Assembly (NCBI GenBank): GCA_017461245.1
Contig: JAFTYW010000008.1
Span: forward strand, 96,747 to 160,746
DNA: 64,000 nt
Direction of reading: 5' to 3'
From: Oscillospiraceae bacterium
GTDB taxonomy: Bacteria > Bacillota > Clostridia > Oscillospirales > Ruminococcaceae
The notes beneath the pieces are model-generated. The model was not told the origin of the DNA and did not search any database. It saw nothing but the letters and a program-made list of their open reading frames with translations. Both the position numbers and the translations under genes were made by a program. Each line of letters begins with the position of its first letter. Within the stretch, counting starts at the first letter, position 1. Shown one piece after another: positions 51,481 through 59,293 of this stretch.

Positions 51481-51513
51481 GCGCCCATAGCGAAAGCTAT
51501 GGGCGCTTTTTTT
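51481..51513 (+). terminator. Terminator after the small XRE gene
   Basis: Arms GCGCCCATAGC/GCTATGGGCGC with a GAAA loop and seven T; identical core to the hairpin at 51199-51222. Confidence 0.9.
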
Positions 51514-51544
51514 GAGGTAAGAAGTAAAAGGTAATATGTAACAA

Positions 51545-51571
51545 AGGTTTTGCTTTCGCAAAACCTTTTTA
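51545..51571. terminator. Hairpin terminator
   Basis: Stem AAGGTTTTGC/GCAAAACCTT with a TTTC loop and T run. No gene lies immediately upstream on the plus strand other than the XRE gene, which already has a terminator. Confidence 0.7.
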
Positions 51572-51593
51572 TATAATATGTTTTTGAAACTAA

Positions 51594-51670
51594 GTAGGGA
51601 ACGACCTATGTGTCGTTCCGTTTCGATGTGTTAATTTACTCGAAGGAACGGCACGCAGGCCGTTCCCTAC
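51594..51670. repeat. Composite inverted repeat (BIME-like)
   Basis: Outer arms GTAGGGAACG and CGTTCCCTAC bound two internal hairpins, GGAACGAC/GTCGTTCC and GGAACGGC/GCCGTTCC. Arm differences are compensatory, keeping pairing. It looks like a mobile palindromic intergenic repeat. Confidence 0.7.
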
Positions 51671-51689
51671 AAATTAACATTAACATATA

Positions 51690-52076
51690 TTATGTCTTAT
51701 TTCGCTTGCCGCCTTTCTTTTTAAACGAGCCGATGAGTTCGCGGGCGCCGAGGAAAAAGAGAAAAACGGCAAGTCCTTTTCGCAGTAGATTTTGGCTTAC
51801 TGCTGATGCCAGAAATGCACCCAAAACCGCTGTGGGAACGGCAGTCATAACAGTTAGCAGAGCCGCCTTTTTATCGACAAGGCGGTTTTTTATGTGGAAA
51901 AAGAGCGAAACTGCGCCAATCGGCAGAAAAAATATCAGGTTTATTCCCTGCGCTTTTAGTTGCGGTATATCAGTAAATGCCGAGATGTATAAAAGCAGTA
52001 TTCCACCGCCGCCAAGCCCCATTGAGCCGATCACCGCCGCAAAAAAACCGACCACCGCCATTAAAAATCCGTTCAT
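51690..52076 (-). CDS. Half-size TSUP (TauE/SafE) permease, C-terminal half
   Basis: A 128-residue membrane protein with about four segments and the TSUP signature GSMGLGGGGILLLY near its start. Full-length TSUP exporters of sulfite or organosulfonates are about 250 residues with two such halves. ATG 52076 is chosen because it overlaps the upstream TGA stop (ATGA); a longer start would lie deep inside the upstream gene. The two halves likely assemble as a heterodimer. Substrate unknown. Confidence 0.8.
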   Translation of the reverse strand: MNGFLMAVVGFFAAVIGSMGLGGGGILLLYISAFTDIPQLKAQGINLIFFLPIGAVSLFFHIKNRLVDKKAALLTVMTAVPTAVLGAFLASAVSQNLLRKGLAVFLFFLGARELIGSFKKKGGKRNKT

Positions 52077-52441
52077 CTTAAAAACATCCTCATACTCGCC
52101 GCCATAATAAGAGCGCCGAAAATTCGTTTGAGCCACACAACCGATATTTTCTTCAAAATATATGCGCCGAGCGCCGCCCCGAAAACGCCGGTATAAACAT
52201 AGCCAAGTGCGTCAGAGATCGCAACGCTTCCTCTTATAAGATAAAATGCGGCGCTCACCGCCGTGACCGCTAAGATCACCGCGACCGAGGTGGCGTGCGA
52301 CTCTTTTTCGCTAAGACCTGCACGGCGCAGCATAGGAACGGCAACCGTACCACCGCCAGCGCCGAAAAAGCCATTTAAAAAGCCGCAAAGTGCCCCCGTT
52401 ATAAGCAGGAACAGCTTTTTTCGTTTCGCTTCGGTTTGCAT
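52073..52441 (-). CDS. Half-size TSUP (TauE/SafE) permease, N-terminal half
   Basis: A 122-residue partner of the preceding entry, with the equivalent glycine motif NGFFGAGGGTVAVPML and about four membrane segments. ATG 52441 has AAGGAG upstream; longer in-frame starts do not. Translationally coupled to the second half. Confidence 0.8.
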   Translation of the reverse strand: MQTEAKRKKLFLLITGALCGFLNGFFGAGGGTVAVPMLRRAGLSEKESHATSVAVILAVTAVSAAFYLIRGSVAISDALGYVYTGVFGAALGAYILKKISVVWLKRIFGALIMAASMRMFLR

Positions 52442-52460
52442 AGATAAAATCTCCTTAAAT

Positions 52461-52490
52461 AACATAATGGAAAAACTTTCATCATACAAT
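52461..52490 (+). promoter_or_regulatory. Putative sigma-E promoter of spoIIID
   Basis: CATACAAT (52483-52490) matches the sigma-E -10 consensus CATACANT; 14 bases upstream ACATAAT fits five of seven positions of the -35. SpoIIID is a known sigma-E target in Bacillus. Confidence 0.6.
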
Positions 52491-52515
52491 TAAGTAATGT
52501 TTAGGAGTTGATTGT

Positions 52516-52791
52516 ATGAGAAAGATGGGTTTAGAGCGTGCGGTAGATCTGGGCGAGTACATAATAAAAACAGGGGCAACGGTAAGGGCGGCGGCAAAGG
52601 TTTTTCATATCAGCAAATCCACCGTTCACAAAGACATCTCCGAGCGGCTTAAGAAAATTGACCCCATTTTATACCGCAAGGTAAAGGCCGTTATGGACAC
52701 AAACCGCGCCGAGCGGCACATTCGCGGCGGCGATGCAACAAGGCAAAAATACTTGATCCGCAAGAGTCTAAAAAATAAGCTCCCCGAATAA
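52516..52791 (+). CDS. spoIIID: Sporulation regulator SpoIIID
   Basis: A 91-residue mother-cell transcription factor. The helix-turn-helix ATVRAAAKVFHISKSTVHKDISERL and the basic AERHIRGGDATRQKYL tail are nearly invariant in SpoIIID. It tunes sigma-E and sigma-K genes. RBS TTAGGAG. It converges on the spoIIQ-like gene, a linkage also seen in other spore formers. Confidence 0.96.
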   Translation: MRKMGLERAVDLGEYIIKTGATVRAAAKVFHISKSTVHKDISERLKKIDPILYRKVKAVMDTNRAERHIRGGDATRQKYLIRKSLKNKLPE

Positions 52792-52809
52792 ATTTCGGGG
52801 AGCTTTTTT
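52777..52809 (+). terminator. Terminator of spoIIID
   Basis: Stem AAGCTCCCCGAA/TTCGGGGAGCTT, overlapping the stop codon, with a T run. Confidence 0.85.
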
Positions 52810-52844
52810 GCCCCTGTTCCGCCCGAAAACTCGGCTGAGGGCAA

Positions 52845-53603
52845 TTAGTTTTTGATGGGTCTTGTAATTATACTCTCGGGGTCTACATACTTCCCGTCTT
52901 TTTTAACGGCAAAATGCAGGTGCGAGGCCTCCGAAAGTTCTACTTTAGCGGTGTTGCCAACCTTAGCAATAGCCTGCCCCGACTCGACCTTTTGTCCCTT
53001 TTTGACAAAGACATTATCGGCAAGGGAGCTGTAAATGGTAACTACTGAGCCCTCATGCTCGATCTCAACGGTAGTTCCCCACATTTCGTCACTGTAGACC
53101 TTCGAGACCGTTCCATCGCCAGAGGCTTTGACGGTAGTTCCCTCGGCGGCCGCGTAGTCAACACCTGTGTGAAGCCGCCAGTCACCCATTGTTTTGCTCT
53201 TTACAGGTTTATTGCCGCTATACTTGTTTAAGATCTCACCGTTTGCTACAGGCAAGAGAAACAACTGCTCCTGCGAGGCGCCCGAGCTTAATTGCGGTGC
53301 AGAAGCCTCTGATGAGCCGGACTGCTTTGACGATGACGACGACTGCGCCTGCTGCGACAACTGCGAGGAAGAGGAGCTGGGCGCCTCTGTCTGCTGAATG
53401 CTTTGCGAGTTTTCCCAATTTGAATCATCTCCGCTTAAATTTATTTCGGAACTGTTATCCTTAAAAAGTCCGCCGCGCATTTGGCTGGCGCCCGCATAAA
53501 TTGCAACGCAGGTTGCCGCTATGACTAACGCAAGCACAAAAAAGGCGCCGTTTTTACGCATAAAATGCCCGAATTTCCCGCTTTTTGTGTTTAATATTTT
53601 CAT
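52845..53603 (-). CDS. spoIIQ: M23 peptidase, SpoIIQ-like
   Basis: A 252-residue protein: one membrane helix (about 18-40), a Ser/Gln-rich linker (55-110) and a LytM/M23 domain (125-250). The zinc ligands His and Asp (LHTGVDYA) and HxH (HLHF) are present. The third catalytic region reads IYSSL where active endopeptidases usually have a His. Clostridial SpoIIQ keeps the zinc and links mother cell and forespore during engulfment. Assignment rests on the adjacent spoIIID and the sigma-F-like promoter; a generic murein hydrolase is the alternative. Confidence 0.78.
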   Translation of the reverse strand: MKILNTKSGKFGHFMRKNGAFFVLALVIAATCVAIYAGASQMRGGLFKDNSSEINLSGDDSNWENSQSIQQTEAPSSSSSQLSQQAQSSSSSKQSGSSEASAPQLSSGASQEQLFLLPVANGEILNKYSGNKPVKSKTMGDWRLHTGVDYAAAEGTTVKASGDGTVSKVYSDEMWGTTVEIEHEGSVVTIYSSLADNVFVKKGQKVESGQAIAKVGNTAKVELSEASHLHFAVKKDGKYVDPESIITRPIKN

Positions 53604-53643
53604 TTTGACTGCTCCTTTTTAAAAAGCATTTATCATCTTTTTC

Positions 53644-53672
53644 TATTTTTGTCAGTCAATCTTGTTTTATGC
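53644..53672 (-). promoter_or_regulatory. Putative sigma-F promoter of spoIIQ
   Basis: On the minus strand GCATA (53668-53672), 14-bp spacer, GACAAAAAT (53645-53653). This fits the sigma-F consensus GYATA and GGNNANANT with one mismatch. Confidence 0.55.
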
Positions 53673-53689
53673 ATATAAAAAACAAAATT

Positions 53690-53717
53690 AAAAAGCCACC
53701 CTCTCGGGTGGCTTTTT
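53690..53717 (-). terminator. Terminator of the AraC regulator gene (copy A)
   Basis: Stem AAAAAGCCACCC/GGGTGGCTTTTT with a TCTC loop. A near-identical hairpin lies at 57732-57758, at the other end of the mannoside cassette. Confidence 0.85.
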
Positions 53718-53729
53718 ATATAGGAGTTA

Positions 53730-54512
53730 TTAAAAGATATTATCTTCGCCGTGCTTTTTTGCAAACTCGCGAGGAGAAAGACCAACATTCTTTTTAAAAT
53801 AGTTTGAAAAATAATAAAGCGACTGAAACCCGCATTGCCGTGCGGTTTCTCCTACAGAAAGCTGGCTGTAAATAAGCATCTGTTTTGCTATATTCAGCCG
53901 TTCCTTAAGCAAATCTGCTTTGGGCGACAATCCATAGCGCTTTGTGTAAAGCGCCGAAAACCTGCTCGGAGAATACCCTGCCGCTTTTGCCATTTCTTCA
54001 AGCGTCCACTCTTTGCTATATGACTGCATAATTTTATTTCTTGCAATCTCAATTTGCGACAGCGACGAGTCGGAAACGCTTTTTTTATAAATTCGATATA
54101 TGTCTATCATCATTTGGTTAATGATACAGTCTATTTTATCCTGATACCCCTCGTATTTAAAAAGCTGCTCATTTTTAATCTCTTTTACAGCAAGATTGAC
54201 AATTTTATTTCTGCCGATTTTTATGCACGCCGAACAGGGAACGGGATATTTCTCTAAAACCGAGGACAAATCATCACTCACATACATCCAGTCATTTACA
54301 AAGCTCTGTTGCTGGCTCACGGGCCCGTGATAAACTATATCCCCAGGCTTTATAATAATAACATCCCCTGCGCTGCCCCTGTGCATAACACCTTGGCTTT
54401 CATACAAAAACGGAGTTGAAAAGTAAAACAATCCGTATGCATCAAAGCTTTTTCTTTTACAAAACTCGCCCTTTTTGTGCGGATAATCCACACCTGCATA
54501 AAAAACCTGCAT
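53730..54512 (-). CDS. AraC family transcriptional regulator
   Basis: A 260-residue regulator. The N-terminal cupin-like sensor domain (about 1-130, GDVIIIKPGDIVYHG) is followed by two helix-turn-helix motifs (about 155-255; LEEMAKAAGYSPSRFSALYTKRYG and VGETARQCGFQSLYYFSNYFKK). Transcribed divergently from the beta-mannosidase gene, so it most likely activates the cassette in response to a mannoside or mannose. RBS AGGGG. Confidence 0.9.
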   Translation of the reverse strand: MQVFYAGVDYPHKKGEFCKRKSFDAYGLFYFSTPFLYESQGVMHRGSAGDVIIIKPGDIVYHGPVSQQQSFVNDWMYVSDDLSSVLEKYPVPCSACIKIGRNKIVNLAVKEIKNEQLFKYEGYQDKIDCIINQMMIDIYRIYKKSVSDSSLSQIEIARNKIMQSYSKEWTLEEMAKAAGYSPSRFSALYTKRYGLSPKADLLKERLNIAKQMLIYSQLSVGETARQCGFQSLYYFSNYFKKNVGLSPREFAKKHGEDNIF

Positions 54513-54621
54513 AGCCCCTCTGATAGTAAGAAAATATAAATTTTTAGTATAAAACTCTATTTTATAAATGATTATATCGTATTATACTGCAAATGTCAAA
54601 TACATTAGGGGGAGTCTTAAA

Positions 54622-57012
54622 ATGAAGAAAACCGATTTAAACGGAATCTGGCAGCTAAGCGGCGGCGGGTACACTGCCGAAGGTACTGTCCCCGGGTCTG
54701 TTTATTCCTTTTTGCTTGGTGCCTCGCTTATACCTGATCCCTTTTTCAGAGACAATGAGCTTGCAGCCCTTGAGCTTATGGATAACACCTTTACCTTTTC
54801 AAGAAATTTTGAGTTGAGCAGCAAAAAAAACGTTCTTCTGCATTGCGACGGATTAGACACCCTTTGCGATATTTACCTAAACGGAAAACATATTGCTTAC
54901 ACCGACAATATGCACAGAAGCTGGGAATTTGATGTTACAGAGCATCTGCTGAGCGGGGAAAACCAAATAAAAATAGTATTTTATCCTGCTGACAGCTACA
55001 TAAAGCAAAAACAGGCAGAAAAATATATTCCTGCAACACCCGACGGAATGGAGGGTTTTGCGCATATCCGCAAAGCCAACTGTATGATGGGATGGGATTG
55101 GGGACCCAGACTTCCCGATGCAGGTATATGGAGAGATATTTATCTTTTGGAAAAGGACAGCGCACGCATCTGCGATTTTCACATTACACAGCGGCACCAA
55201 AACGGAAGGGTTTTTATTACCCCGCATATATCAACCGATATAAAAAGCGATGTAGCCATAACCCTCATAATCCCTGACGGCAAACAAGTTGCTATCGAGC
55301 CAAACCGTGAATATGAAATTGAAAATCCTGAGCTTTGGTGGCCTAATGGTTTGGGTAATCACCCGCTATACACCGTAAAGGCTGAGCTTATCGAAAATAA
55401 CGCGGTAGTAGATTTCGCCGAGAAAAGAATCGGACTGAGAACCTTAAGGCTTACGAGAAACAGAGATAAATGGGGCGAAAGTTTTTATCACGAGGTTAAC
55501 GGCACGGCATTTTTTGCAATGGGAGCAGACTACATCCCCGAGGACAATATACTTTCACGAATAACCAAGGAAAGAACAAAAAAACTACTCTCTGCCTGCA
55601 AATCGGCGAATTTCAATACAATTCGTGTTTGGGGCGGCGGCTATTATCCCGATGAGTTCTTCTTTGATTTATGCGACGAGCTTGGAATAATCGTTTTTCT
55701 TGATATGATGTTTGCCTGCTGTATGATAAGCGATGACAGCGATTTTACAGAAAATGTTGTTGCTGAATTCAGAGATAACATAAAGCGTGTCCGTCATCAC
55801 GCATCTCTTGCAGTTATAAGCGGCAACAATGAAATCGAGCGAAATTTCAGCGATGCGGCTTACAGCGAATACCGCCCCGCATATATTAATCTCTTTGAAA
55901 ATATTCTCCCTGAAATTATAAACGAGCTTTGTCCGTATATTTCGTATGTCCCGTCCTGCCCTACAACCTGCGGTCATTTTATCGACCCAAAAAACGAGGA
56001 TTACGGTGACTGTCATTACTGGGATGTCTGGCACAGAAACAAGCCATTTTCCGAGTTCAGAAAAAAATATTTCAGGTATCTGAGCGAGTTTGGTTTTCAG
56101 TCCTTTCCATCGGAGAAAACCATAAACGCTTTTACATACCCTGAGGACAGAAACCCTTTCAGCCGCATAATGGAAATGCATCAGCGAAACGGAAATGCCA
56201 ACGGAAAAATACTCACATATCTTTCCGACACCTATCTTTATCCCTCAGAATTCGGGACGCTTTTATATGCCTCTCAGCTTTTACAGGCAGAAGCCATCAG
56301 GTACGGCGTTGAGCATTTCAGGCGAAACCGCGGGCGCTGTATGGGAACGCTTTACTGGCAGTTAAACGATATCTGGCCGGGACCTTCTTGGTCAAGCATA
56401 GATTATTTTGGAAGATACAAAGCGCTTCACTACTATGCAAAAAGATTTTATTCCCCCATCCTGCTTTCCTGCCGCGAAACAGGAGAACGGGACACAAGAT
56501 TCGATGTTAATATGGAGCGCACGGTGCCTTACCAAACAAAAGCCGAGCTATCAGTAACAAACGACACTGCCAATACCATAAGCGGTGATGTTTTATGGGA
56601 ACTGCGAAATTCAAAGGGCGATATTCTTGAAAAAGGCAGTACATCTGTTACGGTTAAACCCTTTTCGGTTTTAACACTTGATGAGCTGGACTTTAACAAA
56701 ACCGATGTTAACAACAACTATTTTTCATACCGCCTGATATGCAATGAGAGGGTTATCAGCGAGGGAAGCGTTTTGTTCACGGCTCCTAAATACTTTCAGT
56801 TTCAAGACCCGCATCTGCGGTATGAACAATGCGGTGATACCATTACGATTTATTCGGATTGCTATGCAAAGTCTGTTGAAATTGACTCACCCAACTCAGA
56901 CTTTGTTTTAAGCGATAATTACTTTGATATAAATGCAGGTTCAAAAACAGTCAAAATTTTATCAGGCACTCCCAAAACAATAGTTTTGCGCTCAGCATTT
57001 GATATTCGCTAA
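54622..57012 (+). CDS. Beta-mannosidase, glycoside hydrolase family 2
   Basis: A 796-residue GH2 enzyme releasing mannose from the non-reducing end of beta-mannosides. The N-terminal jelly-roll (FSRNFELSSKKNVLLHCDGLDT), Ig-like domains and the TIM barrel are recognisable. The acid/base is Glu404 in ISGNNEIE and the nucleophile Glu489 in YLSEFGFQS. No signal peptide, so it acts on imported oligosaccharides. ATG 54622 follows GGGGGAG. It is in an operon with the isomerase 15 bases downstream. Confidence 0.93.
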   Translation: MKKTDLNGIWQLSGGGYTAEGTVPGSVYSFLLGASLIPDPFFRDNELAALELMDNTFTFSRNFELSSKKNVLLHCDGLDTLCDIYLNGKHIAYTDNMHRSWEFDVTEHLLSGENQIKIVFYPADSYIKQKQAEKYIPATPDGMEGFAHIRKANCMMGWDWGPRLPDAGIWRDIYLLEKDSARICDFHITQRHQNGRVFITPHISTDIKSDVAITLIIPDGKQVAIEPNREYEIENPELWWPNGLGNHPLYTVKAELIENNAVVDFAEKRIGLRTLRLTRNRDKWGESFYHEVNGTAFFAMGADYIPEDNILSRITKERTKKLLSACKSANFNTIRVWGGGYYPDEFFFDLCDELGIIVFLDMMFACCMISDDSDFTENVVAEFRDNIKRVRHHASLAVISGNNEIERNFSDAAYSEYRPAYINLFENILPEIINELCPYISYVPSCPTTCGHFIDPKNEDYGDCHYWDVWHRNKPFSEFRKKYFRYLSEFGFQSFPSEKTINAFTYPEDRNPFSRIMEMHQRNGNANGKILTYLSDTYLYPSEFGTLLYASQLLQAEAIRYGVEHFRRNRGRCMGTLYWQLNDIWPGPSWSSIDYFGRYKALHYYAKRFYSPILLSCRETGERDTRFDVNMERTVPYQTKAELSVTNDTANTISGDVLWELRNSKGDILEKGSTSVTVKPFSVLTLDELDFNKTDVNNNYFSYRLICNERVISEGSVLFTAPKYFQFQDPHLRYEQCGDTITIYSDCYAKSVEIDSPNSDFVLSDNYFDINAGSKTVKILSGTPKTIVLRSAFDIR

Positions 57013-57027
57013 AAAGGAGAATTTATA

Positions 57028-57714
57028 ATGAAACGCTCACAAATCAACCGCGCACTGCGCGAACTGGAAGATATGTGTAAAAAACACAACTGCTATCTGC
57101 CGCCGTTCTGCCATTTCACCCCTGAAAAGTGGCAAAATCTCGGACATGAATTTGATGAAATCAGAGATTGTATGTTGGGCTTTGACATTACAGACTACGG
57201 AAAAGGAGATTTTGATAAATTCGGTTTTTCATTGATTACCATCCGCAACGGAAATCGGTCTATGTCCGAAAAATATCCAAAGGTCTATGCTGAAAAGCTG
57301 TTATACCTTAAGGAAGGACAGTATGCGCCCAATCATTTTCATTGGTACAAAACCGAGGATATTATAAACAGAGGCGGCGGAAATGTGCTGATTCGCGTGT
57401 ATAACAGTCTTGATAACGAGCAAATAGACTATAGCTCTGATGTTACAGTTCATACCGACGGGCACACCTACACAGTTCCTGCAGGAACACAAATTCGCTT
57501 AACCCCGGGAGAAAGTATTCACATTCAGCAGCGTTTGTACCACGATTTCAGCGTTGAAGAGGGCTTTGGAGCGGTTCTTCTCGGCGAAGTAAGCCAATGC
57601 AATGACGATAACACCGACAACCGATTTATGCCGTCGGTTGGGCGTTTTCCCGAAATTGAAGAGGATGAGCCGCCTTACCGTCTTTTATGTACCGAATATC
57701 CACCAGCCAAATGA
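57028..57714 (+). CDS. D-lyxose/D-mannose isomerase (cupin family)
   Basis: A 228-residue cupin isomerase of the D-lyxose ketol-isomerase family. Metal ligands lie in NHFHWYKTEDIINRGGG and the downstream HIQQRLYHDF, and GEVSQCNDDNTDNRF is the family signature. Next to a beta-mannosidase its natural job is probably D-mannose to D-fructose, though D-lyxose to D-xylulose is the name reaction. It is the second gene of the operon and is followed by a terminator. Confidence 0.9.
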   Translation: MKRSQINRALRELEDMCKKHNCYLPPFCHFTPEKWQNLGHEFDEIRDCMLGFDITDYGKGDFDKFGFSLITIRNGNRSMSEKYPKVYAEKLLYLKEGQYAPNHFHWYKTEDIINRGGGNVLIRVYNSLDNEQIDYSSDVTVHTDGHTYTVPAGTQIRLTPGESIHIQQRLYHDFSVEEGFGAVLLGEVSQCNDDNTDNRFMPSVGRFPEIEEDEPPYRLLCTEYPPAK

Positions 57715-57731
57715 TATACATAATCGTAAAC

Positions 57732-57758
57732 AAAAAGCCACCCTCTCGGGTGGCTTTT
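57732..57758. terminator. Terminator of the mannoside operon (copy B)
   Basis: Stem AAAAAGCCACCC/GGGTGGCTTTT with a TCTC loop; same core as 53690-53717. It also faces the phosphatase gene end. Confidence 0.9.
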
Positions 57759-57762
57759 GTTT

Positions 57763-58401
57763 TTATTCTTCTTCACTATCGTCGTGTCTTAGTGGGAGAG
57801 TTGAGTAAAGCTCGATAACGCTGCCCGACATCCAAAGCTGAGGAGTCGTGGTGACGGTAAAACCGCATCCGTTTTCTACATTGTACCTATAAAAATCCTG
57901 CTTGGGAAATGCGAGCGAGGACAAAATTGAGGTTATAACTCCGCCGTGAGTTATAACAGCGGCATCGGTTACACCCGCCTTCATAACGTACTCAGCGACT
58001 CTTGCAAAGCCTGTATAACAGCGCTGTGCAAACTCAAGGCCGCTCTCGCCGCCCGGCATAGCGTCTTTCATTCCACCCTTTGCCCAGGCGATAAACTGCT
58101 CGTCGCTTTTAAGCTCCTCGTAACCTCTGCCCTCAAAAATACCGAAATCGCACTCTGCAAGTTCATTAACCATCATATAGTTCCTATCGGGATAGAGAGC
58201 GTGGGCGCTCTGTATGCAGCGCAAAAGGGGGCTTGTAAATATAACGTCAGCATCGGGATACCAAAGCTTTTCACGAAGTTCTTTAAGCTCGCTCATTCCT
58301 TCTGCAGAGAGAGGAACATCGGTTTTTTTGCCGATATATTTTCCGTTATGGCAGGCATCCAACCTGCCGTGCCTTATAAGATGTATTTTATATGTTTTCA
58401 T
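57763..58401 (-). CDS. Histidine phosphatase family protein
   Basis: A 212-residue cytoplasmic phosphatase of the phosphoglycerate mutase-like superfamily. LIRHGRLDA carries the nucleophile His, and the second catalytic His is in ITHGG. The substrate is open: broad-specificity sugar-phosphate or alpha-ribazole phosphatases share this pattern, and no cobalamin genes adjoin. Single gene, minus strand. Confidence 0.88.
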   Translation of the reverse strand: MKTYKIHLIRHGRLDACHNGKYIGKKTDVPLSAEGMSELKELREKLWYPDADVIFTSPLLRCIQSAHALYPDRNYMMVNELAECDFGIFEGRGYEELKSDEQFIAWAKGGMKDAMPGGESGLEFAQRCYTGFARVAEYVMKAGVTDAAVITHGGVITSILSSLAFPKQDFYRYNVENGCGFTVTTTPQLWMSGSVIELYSTLPLRHDDSEEE

Positions 58402-58493
58402 TTATTCACCGCTTTTCTTTGCTTTATTACAGTATAGCCCTTTTTGCTGTTTGTTGCAAGTATAAATTTTTCGGCCATTTTCGACATTTATAC

Positions 58494-58522
58494 TTTACAA
58501 ACTGTATAATTTGTTGTATAAT
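58494..58522 (+). promoter_or_regulatory. Promoter of the XRE-family regulator
   Basis: TTTACA (58494-58499), 17-bp spacer, perfect TATAAT (58517-58522). Confidence 0.75.
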
Positions 58523-58564
58523 GTCAAGGCACGACTAAATTTGAGAGAGGCAGGTGACACGGTA

Positions 58565-59248
58565 ATGAACAACAGTTTCCCCAGAATAGTTACCCTTTTG
58601 CGCAAAGAGCGCAAGATCACCCAGAAGCAAGCGGCTGCTGACCTTGGCATTTCGCAAGCTCTGCTCTCGCATTATGAAAAAGGAATCCGCGAATGCGGTC
58701 TTAATTTTCTTGTTAAGTGCGCCGATTACTACGGCGTTTCCTGCGATTATCTTTTAGGCCGCTCGGCAGACCCCTCGGGTCAGCTTATCTCGGCAGAGGA
58801 GATTCCCGCTCCCGATCAAAGCAGCGACAATAAATTAAGTGGCTCAATTCTTGCCACCCTAAACAAGAAGCTTATCGCAAACTCATTAAACGTTCTTTTT
58901 GACCTCTTGGCACGAAGCGGAAATCACGAGCTCTTAAAGCTTGTTTCGGATTCTTTATTCCTCAATGTATATTCCCTTTTCCGCCTTGTTTTCAGCGCAA
59001 ACGAGCAGAACAACGCCGAGCTTTTCAAGCTTTCAACAAAGCTTTATGGCTCACTTGCCCCTGCCGCAATGCTCAGAGACCAGGCTTACATAAGGCTTTA
59101 CACAAGCGAAAAGAACTCGGTAAATTCCGAAAAGCTTGTGATAACCACAGAGAGCCTTGCAAAAGAATATCCCCTCTTTGCATCGTCACTTTTAAACCTT
59201 GTTAAAAACGCCGAGCTATCCCTCGAGGAACTGAGCAAAACACTTTAA
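58565..59248 (+). CDS. XRE-family regulator with C-terminal helical domain
   Basis: A 227-residue protein. Residues 5-65 are a Cro/CI helix-turn-helix (ITQKQAAADLGISQALLSHYEKG, YYGVSCDYLLG). Residues 85-225 are an all-helical domain of unknown ligand, rich in Leu and Ser. Proteins of this layout are common single-gene regulators in gut Clostridia. ATG 58565 has a weak AGGTGA site; the upstream in-frame start lies inside the promoter region. Confidence 0.85.
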   Translation: MNNSFPRIVTLLRKERKITQKQAAADLGISQALLSHYEKGIRECGLNFLVKCADYYGVSCDYLLGRSADPSGQLISAEEIPAPDQSSDNKLSGSILATLNKKLIANSLNVLFDLLARSGNHELLKLVSDSLFLNVYSLFRLVFSANEQNNAELFKLSTKLYGSLAPAAMLRDQAYIRLYTSEKNSVNSEKLVITTESLAKEYPLFASSLLNLVKNAELSLEELSKTL

Positions 59249-59256
59249 TGAAAAAC

Positions 59257-59287
59257 AAAACCGAGATGCTAAGCATCTCGGTTTTTT
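59257..59287. terminator. Bidirectional terminator between XRE and SGNH genes
   Basis: Stem AAAACCGAGATGCT/AGCATCTCGGTTTT with T runs on both strands. Confidence 0.9.
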
Positions 59288-59293
59288 ATTTTT

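Noticed and set aside
52077-52136. Longer start for the second TSUP half-gene
   Set aside because: It would overlap the upstream gene by 64 bases in another frame, while an ATGA-coupled start at 52076 fits better.
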